A stretch of DNA of 64,000 nt from Stenotrophomonas maltophilia (GTDB taxonomy: Bacteria; Pseudomonadota; Gammaproteobacteria; Xanthomonadales; Xanthomonadaceae), in the NCBI GenBank assembly GCA_900113425.1, contig FOZF01000001.1, positions 228,884 to 292,883 on the forward strand, written 5' to 3'. Under the pieces are notes generated by a model that was not told where the DNA came from, did no database searches, and saw only the letters and a program-made list of their open reading frames with translations. Below are positions 1 through 8,356 of this stretch, in pieces; within the stretch, counting starts at the first letter, position 1, and every line of letters starts with the position of its first letter. Both the position numbers and the translations under genes were made by a program.

Positions 1-1447
1 CGGCCGGGATGTTCCAGCTGCTCGCTTCAAGACGCAGATCTAGCGTTCTGGCCTGCCCTGGGGTCGCGCCGCGCAGGGTGTACGGCTTGTGGCTGATCAG
101 CTGCCCGTTGCCGAGTACGTCCTCGACGAACAGGTACGCGTAGAGCGTGGTGTCGGCCCGGCTCGGGGTGACGGTGACGCGCACTTCCGGCATGCCGTCC
201 AGGCGACGGGCGCTCCAGTACACCGGGCTCTGCCAGACGCCGGCCGCATTGCGGCCGATGAAGGGCACGTAGGCGCCAGGCGCGACGTTGATCATCTGCA
301 GGGAGCCGGACACCATCGCGACACCGGAGTTGGCGGCGGTCGGCAGGCCACTGCCGATGCGGTAGCTCCAGCCGCTGCTGCGCCCGTTCTCGACCAGGCC
401 GCCCGTGGGAAGCAGCAGTCCGCCCGGCGCGGTCAGCGCGTACTGGGCCGCCCCGGCACGGGTCGCCTGCCAGTCTGCATAGGTGTTCCAGCTGCCCTTC
501 TGCGACTTCAGCTGCACGGCAGGCGCACGGTCGATGCCGTTCGCCACGCCCTTGAGGTAGTGATCGAACCAGTCCCCTACCGAGGCGTAGACCTCATTCG
601 GCACGCCCAGCGCACCCAGCGCCTCGTTGAGGGCATGATCGCCGTGACGCAGCTGCAGCTGCTTGGGGCCGGTCAACGCGTTGAAGAAGTCCACCAGCTG
701 GCCGGGCGGGAACAGGCTGTCGTTGAAGGCATTGGCCAGGAAAATGGCGGGGCGGTTGGCGTTGATCTCCGCCACGCTGGCGGACGGGCTGCGCAGCGCC
801 GCAACCGGCAGCAGCGATTCCACCGCGCCCTGGAAGTTGCCGGTCACCACCTTGCGGTTGATCGTGTCCAGCTCCTCACCGGGACGTCCGGTGGCCAGGC
901 CGGCGGCCACCAGCAGGGCAATGCCCTGCGCGCTGGGGGTGTCATTGCTGTACAGCGCCGCCTGCAGGTCGGCCCAGCCGCTCAGTGCGGCCACTGCCTT
1001 GATGCGCGGATCACGCGCCGCCGCCAGCAGACTGGTGCCGGCGCCGTAGGAGATGCCGGACACACCGATGCGGGCGGGATCGGCCCGGGTGTTGTCCAGC
1101 GCCCAGTCGATCAGCGCGCTGACATCCTCCACGGTGGCAGGTCCGGCGATGTCGATCGCCCCACCCGACTCCCAGAATCCGCGCGAACTGTAGCTGAGCA
1201 CGATATAGCCACGCTGGGCGAGCGCCTGCGCGACGCCGACATATTCCACGCTGGGAACCGCCCAGCTGCTGGGCATGACCAGCAGCGGAAGGCGTCCCTC
1301 GCCCTGCCCCTGCGGCTGGATGACGAATACCCCGAGCGGGGTTCCGTCCCAGCTGGGTATCGTCTGATGGGTGGTGGTGACGGTCACCGCCCAGGCCGCG
1401 GGTGACAGGCCGGTCAACAGGATCAACAGCAGCAGCATCTTGCGCAT
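1..1447 (-). CDS. Secreted alpha/beta hydrolase, CocE/S15-like (3' end cut by window edge)
   Basis: Reading leftwards from ATG at 1447, the protein begins with a signal peptide of about 20 residues (hydrophobic run, ending AAWA), so it is exported. An alpha/beta-hydrolase core follows: nucleophile elbow GISYGAG with Ser near residue 133, an Asp in NAFNDSLFPPG and a His in the RHGDHAL motif near 268-271. After that comes a beta-rich C-terminal region like the non-catalytic domain of X-Pro dipeptidyl peptidase/CocE esterases (family S15), which cleave esters or N-terminal X-Pro dipeptides. The gene runs off position 1 without a stop, so about 480 residues are visible. The substrate cannot be told. 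It diverges from the gene at 1653. Confidence 0.85.
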   Translation of the reverse strand, partial: MRKMLLLLILLTGLSPAAWAVTVTTTHQTIPSWDGTPLGVFVIQPQGQGEGRLPLLVMPSSWAVPSVEYVGVAQALAQRGYIVLSYSSRGFWESGGAIDIAGPATVEDVSALIDWALDNTRADPARIGVSGISYGAGTSLLAAARDPRIKAVAALSGWADLQAALYSNDTPSAQGIALLVAAGLATGRPGEELDTINRKVVTGNFQGAVESLLPVAALRSPSASVAEINANRPAIFLANAFNDSLFPPGQLVDFFNALTGPKQLQLRHGDHALNEALGALGVPNEVYASVGDWFDHYLKGVANGIDRAPAVQLKSQKGSWNTYADWQATRAGAAQYALTAPGGLLLPTGGLVENGRSSGWSYRIGSGLPTAANSGVAMVSGSLQMINVAPGAYVPFIGRNAAGVWQSPVYWSARRLDGMPEVRVTVTPSRADTTLYAYLFVEDVLGNGQLISHKPYTLRGATPGQARTLDLRLEASSWNIPA

Positions 1448-1652
1448 CGTCGTTTCTCCCCGTCGCTGCAGTGCGACGAGCCGGACCGTACCAGTGCGAA
1501 TGGTGGGAGACACCTTGCGACGCAACATGGCGGGAACGCCCGACCGGCCGGCCTCGAACATGAATACGGCGTGCTAGGCTCGAGCGTGCCGACGCAGGCA
1601 TACAGACAGCTCCCTGCCCGTACCGGTGGATCCGGTTGCCAAGAAGAGGTCG

Positions 1653-2561
1653 ATGGTGAAGTTCCCGTTCCGGATGGCCGCGTGCGTGGCCGCCCTGCTG
1701 GTCCTCCTGGCGATGACGCTTGTCGTCGCCTCGCGGCGGTCTGCGGACAGCACGCAATCACCCACGGCCAGTACCGAGGCTGCACTGCACGGTGCGCCGG
1801 CGTCGGCGGCTGCCGCGGGTACCGGACAGGCCAGGCCCGTGCTTTCACCCATGGCGCGCTACCGCGAGGCGGCCCGCCTGGATCTGCTCATCGCCGACCT
1901 GGCGCAGCGCTCGCGCAGCGGCGACGCCGACGCCAGCCTGGCCCTGAGCCGGATCTACGACGAGTGCACGATGTTCCTCGGCCCTGCGGCAATCGCGACG
2001 ATCGACATCCCGGCCGAGCGCCGTGCGGCTCTGATACGCAGCCACGCCTGGTTGCAGAGGCGCTGCGCCGGGTTCTCGCCTGGCATTGTCGAGGGCATCA
2101 GGAACGTCCGGCACTACCGAAGCCTGGCCGCCCGGCAGGGCAGTCTGGTGGCCCAGATAGAAGAGCAGATCAGGCATGCAGGTTTTGACCTGCCCCTGGC
2201 CGATCACAGGACGCTGATTGAAGCCGTCCTCCTGCAGGACGATGGCGAGGCGTATCTCGCCCTTTCCAACCTGATGGGTTCAACGGCGGCCGACCGACGC
2301 CAGCAGCTGCAGGCCGTTCCCGCCGGCAGCGAGGTCGCCGCGGCGGCCTGGATACTCGCCGGATGCCGGCTCGGCGTCCCCTGCGGAATCGACTCTCCGC
2401 TGCTCAACCGCCTGTGCGGCCAGGCAGGCATGTGCGGGCCGGAGTCGGTCGAGGACCTGTTCACCAGCAACCTGCAGCCGGAAGACAGGGACGCTGCCCA
2501 GGCCGGGGCCGATGCGATCTTCGCGTTGGCGCATCGCATGGGACGGGAGCCGGGCCTGTAG
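1653..2561 (+). CDS. Hypothetical membrane-anchored or exported protein
   Basis: I do not recognise the family. The protein of about 302 residues starts with a short basic stretch and one hydrophobic segment (residues about 8-25), giving a signal anchor, followed by a polar region rich in Ala/Ser and a helical Arg/Leu-rich body. Several cysteines sit in the C-terminal half, including a pair-rich stretch around GCRLGVPCG and LCGQAGMCG, which suggests disulfides in the periplasm. ATG at 1653 is chosen because AAGAGG lies five bases upstream; an in-frame GTG at 1626 is possible. Length and codon use match the neighbours. Confidence 0.6.
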   Translation: MVKFPFRMAACVAALLVLLAMTLVVASRRSADSTQSPTASTEAALHGAPASAAAAGTGQARPVLSPMARYREAARLDLLIADLAQRSRSGDADASLALSRIYDECTMFLGPAAIATIDIPAERRAALIRSHAWLQRRCAGFSPGIVEGIRNVRHYRSLAARQGSLVAQIEEQIRHAGFDLPLADHRTLIEAVLLQDDGEAYLALSNLMGSTAADRRQQLQAVPAGSEVAAAAWILAGCRLGVPCGIDSPLLNRLCGQAGMCGPESVEDLFTSNLQPEDRDAAQAGADAIFALAHRMGREPGL

Positions 2562-2653
2562 TCGGCGCGCCCTCGGCATCCCATCCGCAGCCCGGCAACC
2601 CGGCGCTGCGCGAACCGGCGATAATGATGGGCTTTCACTGGCAGGAGTTGTCG

Positions 2654-3349
2654 ATGTCCCCCTACCCCTTCGATGCGGTGCTGTTCGACTGCGACGGCGT
2701 ACTGGTGGATTCCGAGCCGCTGGTGGCCCGCGTGCTCTCCGAGATGCTGAGTGCGCGCGGCTGGCTGCTGACCCCCGCCCAGGCAGGCGAGGTGTTTCTC
2801 GGCAAGTCCGTCGCCGGATTGGCCGGCCTGATCGAGGAGCGCACAGGAAAGCCCTTCACCGCCGAATGGCTGGAGGAGTTCCGCCAGCAGCGCAATCGTG
2901 CCCTGGAGCGGGACCTGACCGCCATCGCAGGTGCCCCTGAAGCCGTGCGCGCCATCCACGCGGCCACCGGCGGCCGCATCGCCTGCGCATCCGGCGCGGA
3001 CCTGCACAAGGTGGAGCTGCAACTGCGCAAGGTCGGGATGTTCGACGCCTTCGAGGGCCATGTCTTCAGCGGCCAGGACATGCCGCGCAGCAAACCGCAT
3101 CCGGATGTCTATCTGGCCGCTGCCGCTTCGCTGGGCGTCGAGCCGCGACGCTGTGCGGTGATCGAGGACACCGTGACCGGCGCTGCGGCCGGCGTGGCCG
3201 CGGGTGCGACCGTGTTCGGCTTCAGCGAGGGCGGGCCGCACCACAGCACCCCGGAGGCACTGCGCGCCGCAGGCGTCCATCGGGTGTTCGCGCGCATGGA
3301 TGAGTTGCCGGCGCTGCTGGCCGCCCACGCGGCCGACACCGTGGCCTGA
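2654..3349 (+). CDS. HAD-superfamily (subfamily IA) phosphatase
   Basis: Cytoplasmic phosphohydrolase or phosphomutase of 231 residues. Motif I is FDCDGVLVD with the nucleophile/acid Asp pair at residues 12 and 14. The Ser of motif II is in CASGAD, the motif III Lys in SKPHPD, and the acidic motif IV in IEDTVTGAAAG. A helical C1 cap lies between motifs I and II, as in beta-phosphoglucomutase, phosphoglycolate phosphatase and YieH-like enzymes. The exact substrate cannot be read from sequence. ATG at 2654 has AGGAG six bases upstream, preferred over upstream in-frame starts. It converges on the VOC gene. Confidence 0.9.
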   Translation: MSPYPFDAVLFDCDGVLVDSEPLVARVLSEMLSARGWLLTPAQAGEVFLGKSVAGLAGLIEERTGKPFTAEWLEEFRQQRNRALERDLTAIAGAPEAVRAIHAATGGRIACASGADLHKVELQLRKVGMFDAFEGHVFSGQDMPRSKPHPDVYLAAAASLGVEPRRCAVIEDTVTGAAAGVAAGATVFGFSEGGPHHSTPEALRAAGVHRVFARMDELPALLAAHAADTVA

Positions 3350-3359
3350 TCCGGATGCA

Positions 3360-3373
3360 CGGGGCCGGCCCCG
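3360..3373. terminator. Possible bidirectional stem between convergent genes
   Basis: A perfect palindrome CGGGGCC/GGCCCCG with no loop bases lies between the convergent HAD and VOC genes. It could end transcription both ways but has no T-run, so it is only a candidate. Confidence 0.25.
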
Positions 3374-3383
3374 CGCCCGCGGC

Positions 3384-3809
3384 TCATGGCCGGCGCCTCG
3401 CATCGGACCGGGCCTCGATCATCTTCCAGCCATTGCCGGAAGGATCACGGAATCCGGCATCGACCGCGCCGTAGCGCTCGACCGGTTCCTGGGTGAATTC
3501 GACCCCGCGCTGCCGCCAGGCTTCGTAAGTGGCGCGGTAATCGTCCACCGCGAGCACCAGTGGCGGCATCGCCCCCTTGGCCAACAGCTGCTGCAGGCTC
3601 GCTGTGGTGGCGGCGTCGTGGACCGGTGGGCCGGGCCGGAACAGGCCAAGCTGGACGCCGTCCTGCCCGGGGCTGCGGACCGTCAGCCAGCGGTAGTCGC
3701 CGTTGCGCACATCGGTGTGCACCTCGAAGCCGAGCTTGCCGACGTAGAAGTCGAGTGCTTCATCCTGGTCGCGCACGTACAGGCCGACCACATTCACGCT
3801 GTTCGTCAT
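3384..3809 (-). CDS. VOC (glyoxalase/bleomycin-resistance-like) family protein
   Basis: A 141-residue single vicinal-oxygen-chelate protein. It has the typical opening (VVGLYVRDQDEALDFYVGKLGFEV), a central LVLAVDDYRATYEAWRQRGVEF repeat and a closing FRDPSGNGWKMIEA strand. Family members bind a divalent metal and act as dioxygenases, lyases or drug-binding proteins; this sequence does not say which. The gene lies ten bases downstream of the AraC-type regulator on the same strand, with GGAGG just before its ATG, so the two are co-transcribed and the VOC protein may be the regulator's target. Confidence 0.88.
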   Translation of the reverse strand: MTNSVNVVGLYVRDQDEALDFYVGKLGFEVHTDVRNGDYRWLTVRSPGQDGVQLGLFRPGPPVHDAATTASLQQLLAKGAMPPLVLAVDDYRATYEAWRQRGVEFTQEPVERYGAVDAGFRDPSGNGWKMIEARSDARRRP

Positions 3810-3819
3810 GGGACCTCCT

Positions 3820-4281
3820 TCAGTCGGAGGCGACGTTAGCAGCGCTGTCGCGTCGCCGCTTCTCCAGAACTGCGGTCTTCAGGTCAGGGCGCCGCGCCGC
3901 GCGGGCGTGGCACTCCGGCACCCGACCCTGCGCTGCCACCCCCGCTCGCTCGCGCTCACGGAGGGCGCCCGGGCTGGCGCCGGTGATGTCACGGAAGATG
4001 CGACCAAAGGTGCCCAGGCTGGCCCAGCCAGTCGCCAACGCGATCTCGGTGATGGGCAGGTCGGTCTCGCGCAGCAGGGCAACCGCCCGCTCGATGCGCC
4101 GGCTGAGCAGGTAGCGATGGGGCGGCAGGCCGAACGCCTGCTTGAAGGAGCGTGCGAAGTGCGCCACGGACACTGCGCTGACGTCGGCCAGACGGGCCAC
4201 CGGCCACGGTTCGTGGCTGGCGCGGTCCATGCAGTCGCGGGCGCGCAGCAGCCGGCGCAGCAGTTCCGGGCTCTGGTTCAT
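3820..4281 (-). CDS. AraC-family transcriptional regulator (DNA-binding domain only)
   Basis: A short AraC/XylS protein of about 153 residues consisting mainly of the double helix-turn-helix. The first HTH is in VARLADVSAVSVAHFARSFKQAFG and the second in ITEIALATGWASLGTFGRIFRDITGASPGALR. No N-terminal ligand-binding cupin is present, as in SoxS/MarA-size members, though a basic C-terminal tail is added. ATG at 4281 has GGGGAGG two bases upstream; an in-frame start at 4326 lacks this. It precedes the VOC gene by ten bases and probably controls it. Confidence 0.85.
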   Translation of the reverse strand: MNQSPELLRRLLRARDCMDRASHEPWPVARLADVSAVSVAHFARSFKQAFGLPPHRYLLSRRIERAVALLRETDLPITEIALATGWASLGTFGRIFRDITGASPGALRERERAGVAAQGRVPECHARAARRPDLKTAVLEKRRRDSAANVASD

Positions 4282-4484
4282 GGCCTCCCCGCATGCACGA
4301 GGCAGGGCCACGCATCCTCCGCGCACGCCACCACTTCAATGGCGTGCGGGGCTGCGGACAGGGGCGATCGGGGTCGGGCGGCCATGAGTCGGCCCAGCCT
4401 GCGTCCCAGACTGCGCGCGGTCAATCCCTGCCTGTTGCCGGCGCCCTGCGGCATGATAAGCGCCTTGTCCCAGCGGAAGCAGTC

Positions 4485-5357
4485 ATGCCTGTCGGATTCA
4501 TCGGGCTCGGAGTGATGGGAACGCCGATGGCGTCGCACTTGGCGCGCACGGGAACCCACGTACTGGCATGGTCGCGCTCCGGCCGCAACGACGCTGAGGC
4601 GGTCGCCGCCGGCATCGAAGTGGCCGGTGGCGTGGAGGACGTGTTCGCTGCCTGCAGCACGATCATCCTCATGCTCGCCAACGACGCGGCCATCGACAGC
4701 GTGCTGGCACGCGACAGTCCCGAGTTCGCCGCGCGTGCTGCCGGTCGCCTGCTGATCAACATGGGGACCAGCTCCGCGTCCTATTCGCAGGCGTTGGCAC
4801 AACAGGTGCGCGCGGCCGGCGGGCGCTATGTGGAAGCCCCGGTATCCGGCTCGCGTGTGCAGGCCGAAGCCGCGCAGCTGGTCATCCTGCTGGCAGGTGA
4901 AGACGAGGACGTCGCACAGGCCTCCGCGCTGGTGGCGCCGCTGGGCAGGCAATGCGTTCCCTGCGGCAATGTTCCCGCGGCATTGCGCATGAAGCTCGCG
5001 GTGAACCTGTACCTGATCACGCTGGTGACCGGCCTGGCCGAGGCGGTGCATTTCGCGGAGGCGCACGGCATTCCGCTGGAGCGCTTCGCGCAGGTGCTCG
5101 ATGCCGGCCCGATGGCCAGTGACGTTTCGCGGATCAAGCTCGACAAGATGGTGCGCGGCGACTACGCAGTGCAGGCATCAATCACCGACGTGCTGAAGAA
5201 CAGCCAGCTGGTGGCTGCGGCAGCACGCGAAGCCGGCATCGCCGCACCGCTGATCGAGGCCAGCGATGCCCTCTTCGACCGCGCCCAGCGGCTCGGCCTG
5301 GGCGGGCTGGACATGGCCGCCGTGCTGCAGGCGGTGCGACGGCCGCCCGCCGCCTGA
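4485..5357 (+). CDS. NAD(P)-dependent 3-hydroxyisobutyrate dehydrogenase-like oxidoreductase
   Basis: A 290-residue beta-hydroxyacid dehydrogenase family enzyme. The N-terminal Rossmann fold opens with VGFIGLGVMGTPMASHL (dinucleotide motif GxGxxG). The substrate-binding signature is in YVEAPVSGSRVQAEAAQL, and the catalytic Lys lies in RMKLAVNLYL. The family covers 3-hydroxyisobutyrate, tartronate-semialdehyde and gamma-hydroxybutyrate dehydrogenases, and succinic semialdehyde reductases. No valine-degradation gene is nearby, so the substrate is open. It stands alone, divergent from the AraC-VOC pair. Confidence 0.88.
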   Translation: MPVGFIGLGVMGTPMASHLARTGTHVLAWSRSGRNDAEAVAAGIEVAGGVEDVFAACSTIILMLANDAAIDSVLARDSPEFAARAAGRLLINMGTSSASYSQALAQQVRAAGGRYVEAPVSGSRVQAEAAQLVILLAGEDEDVAQASALVAPLGRQCVPCGNVPAALRMKLAVNLYLITLVTGLAEAVHFAEAHGIPLERFAQVLDAGPMASDVSRIKLDKMVRGDYAVQASITDVLKNSQLVAAAAREAGIAAPLIEASDALFDRAQRLGLGGLDMAAVLQAVRRPPAA

Positions 5358-5391
5358 TTCAGCAAGGGATGGCACGCCCGCCCCCGCCCGC

Positions 5392-5400
5392 TGCTATATT
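5392..5400 (+). promoter_or_regulatory. Extended -10 promoter for the SPFH operon
   Basis: TGC followed by TATATT matches an extended -10 (TGnTATAAT-like) about 55 bases before the SPFH start codon. Transcription would begin near 5407. No good -35 box is seen, as is usual with extended -10 promoters. Confidence 0.45.
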
Positions 5401-5411
5401 CAGGCGGGCTC

Positions 5412-5430
5412 GACAGGCATGGTGCCTGTC
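5412..5430 (+). promoter_or_regulatory. 5'-UTR hairpin upstream of the SPFH gene
   Basis: GACAGGCA, loop TGG, TGCCTGTC form a perfect 8-bp hairpin. If transcription starts near 5407 this lies at the very 5' end of the mRNA, where it could protect the transcript or act as an operator in DNA. Confidence 0.35.
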
Positions 5431-5453
5431 CACGCAACAACAGGGAGTTGGCC

Positions 5454-6593
5454 ATGGGTCTGGTACAGGCGGTGAAGGGTGCGGTCGGTGGTGTGCTGGC
5501 CGACCAGTGGAAGGACTTCTACACCGTGCCCGCCGGCCTGCCGGCCACCGCAGCGCTGTTCGCTGCGGTCCCGCAGGGCACCAATGCCGGGCGCGGCTCC
5601 AACACCCACGGCTCGTCCAACATCATCAGCAACGGCTCGAAGATCGTCGTGCCCGAGGGCTACGGCCTGCTGCTGTTCCAGGACAGTGCGATCACCGCCT
5701 TCGTCGCCGAACCGGGCGGATACGAATGGCGCTCGGACGACCTGAACTCGCAGTCCCTCTTCGCCGGCGATGGCCTGGTCAGCACCTTCATCAAGCAGAG
5801 CTGGGAGCGCTTCAAGTTCGGCGGCCAACCGGGAAGCCAGCAGGCCGCCTTCTTCGTCTCGCTGAAGGAACTGCCGGACAACCGTTTCGGCACCCAGTCG
5901 GAGATCTACTGGGATGACGGTTTCCTCAACACCCAGGTCGGCGCGGTCACCCGCGGTTCGTACACGTTGAAGATCGTTGATCCGATCCTGTTCGTGAAGA
6001 ACTTCGTACCCGCAGCCTACCTGCAGCCGGGCAAGGTGTTCGACTTCACCGACCTGGACAACGCTGCCGCCACCCAGCTGTTCAATGAGGTGGTGGGCTC
6101 GCTGGCGCCGGCCTTCAGCCTGTACACCAACGATCCGGGCAAGGGCAACCGCATCACCCGGCTGCAGCAGGACTCGATCGGCTTCGCGCAGAGCCTGTCG
6201 GCCGCCGTCGAGCAGGCCTACCAGTGGCAGAGCGATCGCGGCCTGGCCATCGTCAAGACGGCGATCGTCTCCATCGAATACGACGCCACTACCCGTGAAC
6301 TGCTCAAGACCGTGCAGCGCGCCGACGCGCTGGCCGGTTCACGCGGCAACTCCAACCTGCAGGCCAGTGTCGCCCAGGGCATCCAGTCCGCCGGCGAGAA
6401 CGGCGGCGCGGCGGGCCTGGTGGGTGTCGGCATGGCATCGGGCATGTTCGGTGTCGGCGGCATGCAGCAGCCGGCCACCCCGGCGGCGGATGACCCGGTG
6501 GCCAAGCTGAAAAAGGCCAAGGAGATGCTGGACCTGGGCCTGATCACCCAGGATGACTACGACGCGTTGAAGGCCAAGGCGCTGGGCCTGTAA
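5454..6593 (+). CDS. SPFH-domain protein (YdjI-like) with C-terminal SHOCT motif
   Basis: A 379-residue protein with no transmembrane segment. The N-terminal two thirds match the SPFH/Band-7 type called virion-core-like, the group containing Bacillus YdjI (AGLPATAALFAAVPQ, IVVPEGYGLLLFQDS, YEWRSDDLNSQSLFAGDG, GTQSEIYWDDGFLNTQVGAVTRGSYTLKIVDP). A Gly/Ala-rich linker leads to a short C-terminal SHOCT-type helix pair (VAKLKKAKEMLDLGLITQDDYDALKAKALGL). Such proteins form membrane-associated scaffolds; YdjI works with PspA and membrane partners in envelope stress. It is the first gene of a tight operon with the zinc-ribbon and small membrane proteins. ATG at 5454 has AGGGAG six bases upstream. Confidence 0.85.
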   Translation: MGLVQAVKGAVGGVLADQWKDFYTVPAGLPATAALFAAVPQGTNAGRGSNTHGSSNIISNGSKIVVPEGYGLLLFQDSAITAFVAEPGGYEWRSDDLNSQSLFAGDGLVSTFIKQSWERFKFGGQPGSQQAAFFVSLKELPDNRFGTQSEIYWDDGFLNTQVGAVTRGSYTLKIVDPILFVKNFVPAAYLQPGKVFDFTDLDNAAATQLFNEVVGSLAPAFSLYTNDPGKGNRITRLQQDSIGFAQSLSAAVEQAYQWQSDRGLAIVKTAIVSIEYDATTRELLKTVQRADALAGSRGNSNLQASVAQGIQSAGENGGAAGLVGVGMASGMFGVGGMQQPATPAADDPVAKLKKAKEMLDLGLITQDDYDALKAKALGL

Positions 6594-6614
6594 CCCGCAG
6601 GACGCGAACCCCAC

Positions 6615-7967
6615 ATGTCAGATCCACGCAACGGACCGCCTCCGCTGCCCGCGTCCGGCCCTTTGACACCGCCCCCGTTGCCGGGGGCGGCGTTGGACGG
6701 TCCGGGCTCGCCGCGGGACGTCCCTCCCCCGCCGGGCAGCTTCCCGCTGGACACCTCGCAGCTGCCGCAGGCGATCCGCGATGAAGTGGACGCCCCGGAT
6801 CCGCTGCCCATCGACACCTCCGCCACCGAGTTGAAGGACGGCCTGAACCGGTGCCCGAAATGCGGCGCCACCGATATCCGGCCAAAGCTGGGCACGGACA
6901 TCCTGGTCTGCCTGTACTGCCGTCACGAATGGCATGGCGCCCGGGTTGAAGAGGCGTTCGGTCTGGGCGGGAACATCGACCAGCTGCGTGGCACCGTCAT
7001 TGCCAGCGGTGCACGCGACATCGATGCCAATGCTTCGGCGCTGATGAGCTTCAAATGCAGCGGTTGCGGCGCCGAAGTCACGGTCAACACCGAGAGCACG
7101 ATGACGGCGCGCTGCCACTGGTGCCGGCATGTGTTCGGCGTCAACGAGCAGATCGCCAATGGCGCAGTGCCCGATGCGGTACTGCCGTTCCACATCAGCA
7201 AGGACGATGCGGTTGCCCGCATCCGCCAGTTCGTCGACAAGCGCCGTCTGTTCGCCCTGAAAGCCTTCAAGGATCAGTTCACGCCCGAGAACGTGGTCGG
7301 CGTGTACCTGCCCTACATGATCGTGGACAGCAACGTCAGCGCCGCCGTGACGGGCAAGGGCGAGATCCAGACCCGCCGGTACACCGTGGGCAGCGAGAAG
7401 AACAAGCGCACCGTATACGACGCCGATGTCTACCAGATCGAGCGCCAGGTGGACTTCACCGTCGACGACCTGCCGCTGGAATCCTCTGCCGAGCGCGGCA
7501 ATCTGGACATCAGGGCGAACACCAACAACATCATCAACACCATTCTGCCGTTCGACACCAAGAACGCGGTGAAATGGAACGCGTCCTACCTGGCGGGCTT
7601 CACGTCCGAAAAGCGCAATCTCGATGTCGAAACGCTGCGCCCGCGGCTGGAGGACCAGCTGCTGTCGATCGCGCGCGCGCAGGTGGAAGCGTCGGTGCGT
7701 GGCTACAACCGGGGCGTCCGCTGGGAACAGGAACAGCTGGACGTGCATGGCACCCGCTGGGTATCGATGTACCTGCCGGTCTGGCTGTACTCCTATCATC
7801 AGCCCGGCCGCAACGGCGGCATGCTGCACTACATCGCAGTGAACGGGCGTACCGGCGAAACCATGGGAAGCGTGCCCGTGCAGCAGTGGAAGATGCTGCT
7901 GGCGGCCCTTACGGCCGGTACGATGATCGAAGCAGTGGCAATCCTCATCCTGATGGCGACCGCATGA
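6615..7967 (+). CDS. Zinc-ribbon membrane protein (YdjG-like partner of the SPFH protein)
   Basis: A 450-residue protein. A Pro-rich N-terminus (residues 1-75) is followed by two zinc-ribbon units, CPKCGATDI with CLYCRHEW and CSGCGAEV with CHWCRHVF. These resemble TFIIB/PriA-type ribbons. Next comes a long soluble domain with VLPFHISKDDAVARIRQFVDKRRLF and VGVYLPYMIVDSNVSA, and one C-terminal hydrophobic segment (LLAALTAGTMIEAVAILILMA). The same architecture occurs in YdjG-type proteins encoded beside YdjI-type SPFH proteins. It starts 21 bases after the SPFH stop and overlaps the next gene by ATGA. It probably anchors the SPFH protein to the membrane, which is an inference from family context. 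Confidence 0.75.
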   Translation: MSDPRNGPPPLPASGPLTPPPLPGAALDGPGSPRDVPPPPGSFPLDTSQLPQAIRDEVDAPDPLPIDTSATELKDGLNRCPKCGATDIRPKLGTDILVCLYCRHEWHGARVEEAFGLGGNIDQLRGTVIASGARDIDANASALMSFKCSGCGAEVTVNTESTMTARCHWCRHVFGVNEQIANGAVPDAVLPFHISKDDAVARIRQFVDKRRLFALKAFKDQFTPENVVGVYLPYMIVDSNVSAAVTGKGEIQTRRYTVGSEKNKRTVYDADVYQIERQVDFTVDDLPLESSAERGNLDIRANTNNIINTILPFDTKNAVKWNASYLAGFTSEKRNLDVETLRPRLEDQLLSIARAQVEASVRGYNRGVRWEQEQLDVHGTRWVSMYLPVWLYSYHQPGRNGGMLHYIAVNGRTGETMGSVPVQQWKMLLAALTAGTMIEAVAILILMATA

Positions 7968-8221
7968 GCGACGACAGTGGCCTCTGGCTGTTGGCGGCAG
8001 GTCCGGCCGGCGCGACCGCGCTGTACTGGGCGCTGTACCGCTACTACCGCAATACCGACAAATCGCATGCCTTCGAGCATGAAACCGAAGTGCAGGCTGC
8101 GCCCGTCAGCGGCTCGGACCAGAAGGTGGGCCAGGTGCGCGGCACCGAGGCCACCCGCATCGAGGGCGACAACGTCTACCAGTACCGACGACGCGTGGCG
8201 CGGCTGAAACCCAGGCCCTGA
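7964..8221 (+). CDS. Small membrane protein, third gene of the SPFH operon
   Basis: An 85-residue protein with one N-terminal hydrophobic segment (LWLLAAGPAGATALYWALY), then a charged cytoplasmic tail. The tail has a conserved-looking centre (AFEHETEVQAAPVSGSDQKVGQVRGT) and a basic end. The start ATG overlaps the stop of the preceding gene (ATGA), showing translational coupling. No named family is recognised; small proteins of this type accompany the SPFH/zinc-ribbon pair and may complete the membrane complex. Confidence 0.7.
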   Translation: MSDDSGLWLLAAGPAGATALYWALYRYYRNTDKSHAFEHETEVQAAPVSGSDQKVGQVRGTEATRIEGDNVYQYRRRVARLKPRP

Positions 8222-8238
8222 CGGCGGGACCGGGGCGA

Positions 8239-8259
8239 CGGGCACCGCCACGGTGCCCG
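8239..8259. terminator. Candidate terminator hairpin after the SPFH operon
   Basis: CGGGCACCG, loop CCA, CGGTGCCCG form a perfect 9-bp hairpin starting 18 bases after the last stop codon of the operon. No T-run follows, so strength is unknown. Confidence 0.45.
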
Positions 8260-8356
8260 CCATCGAGTGCCGTGGCGCAGCCGGCATGGCACCATCACGC
8301 GGTCTCCCACCCTGCCGGTCGCATGCTTTCCGGGTCGCCCTCCCGAGCATCCCGCC

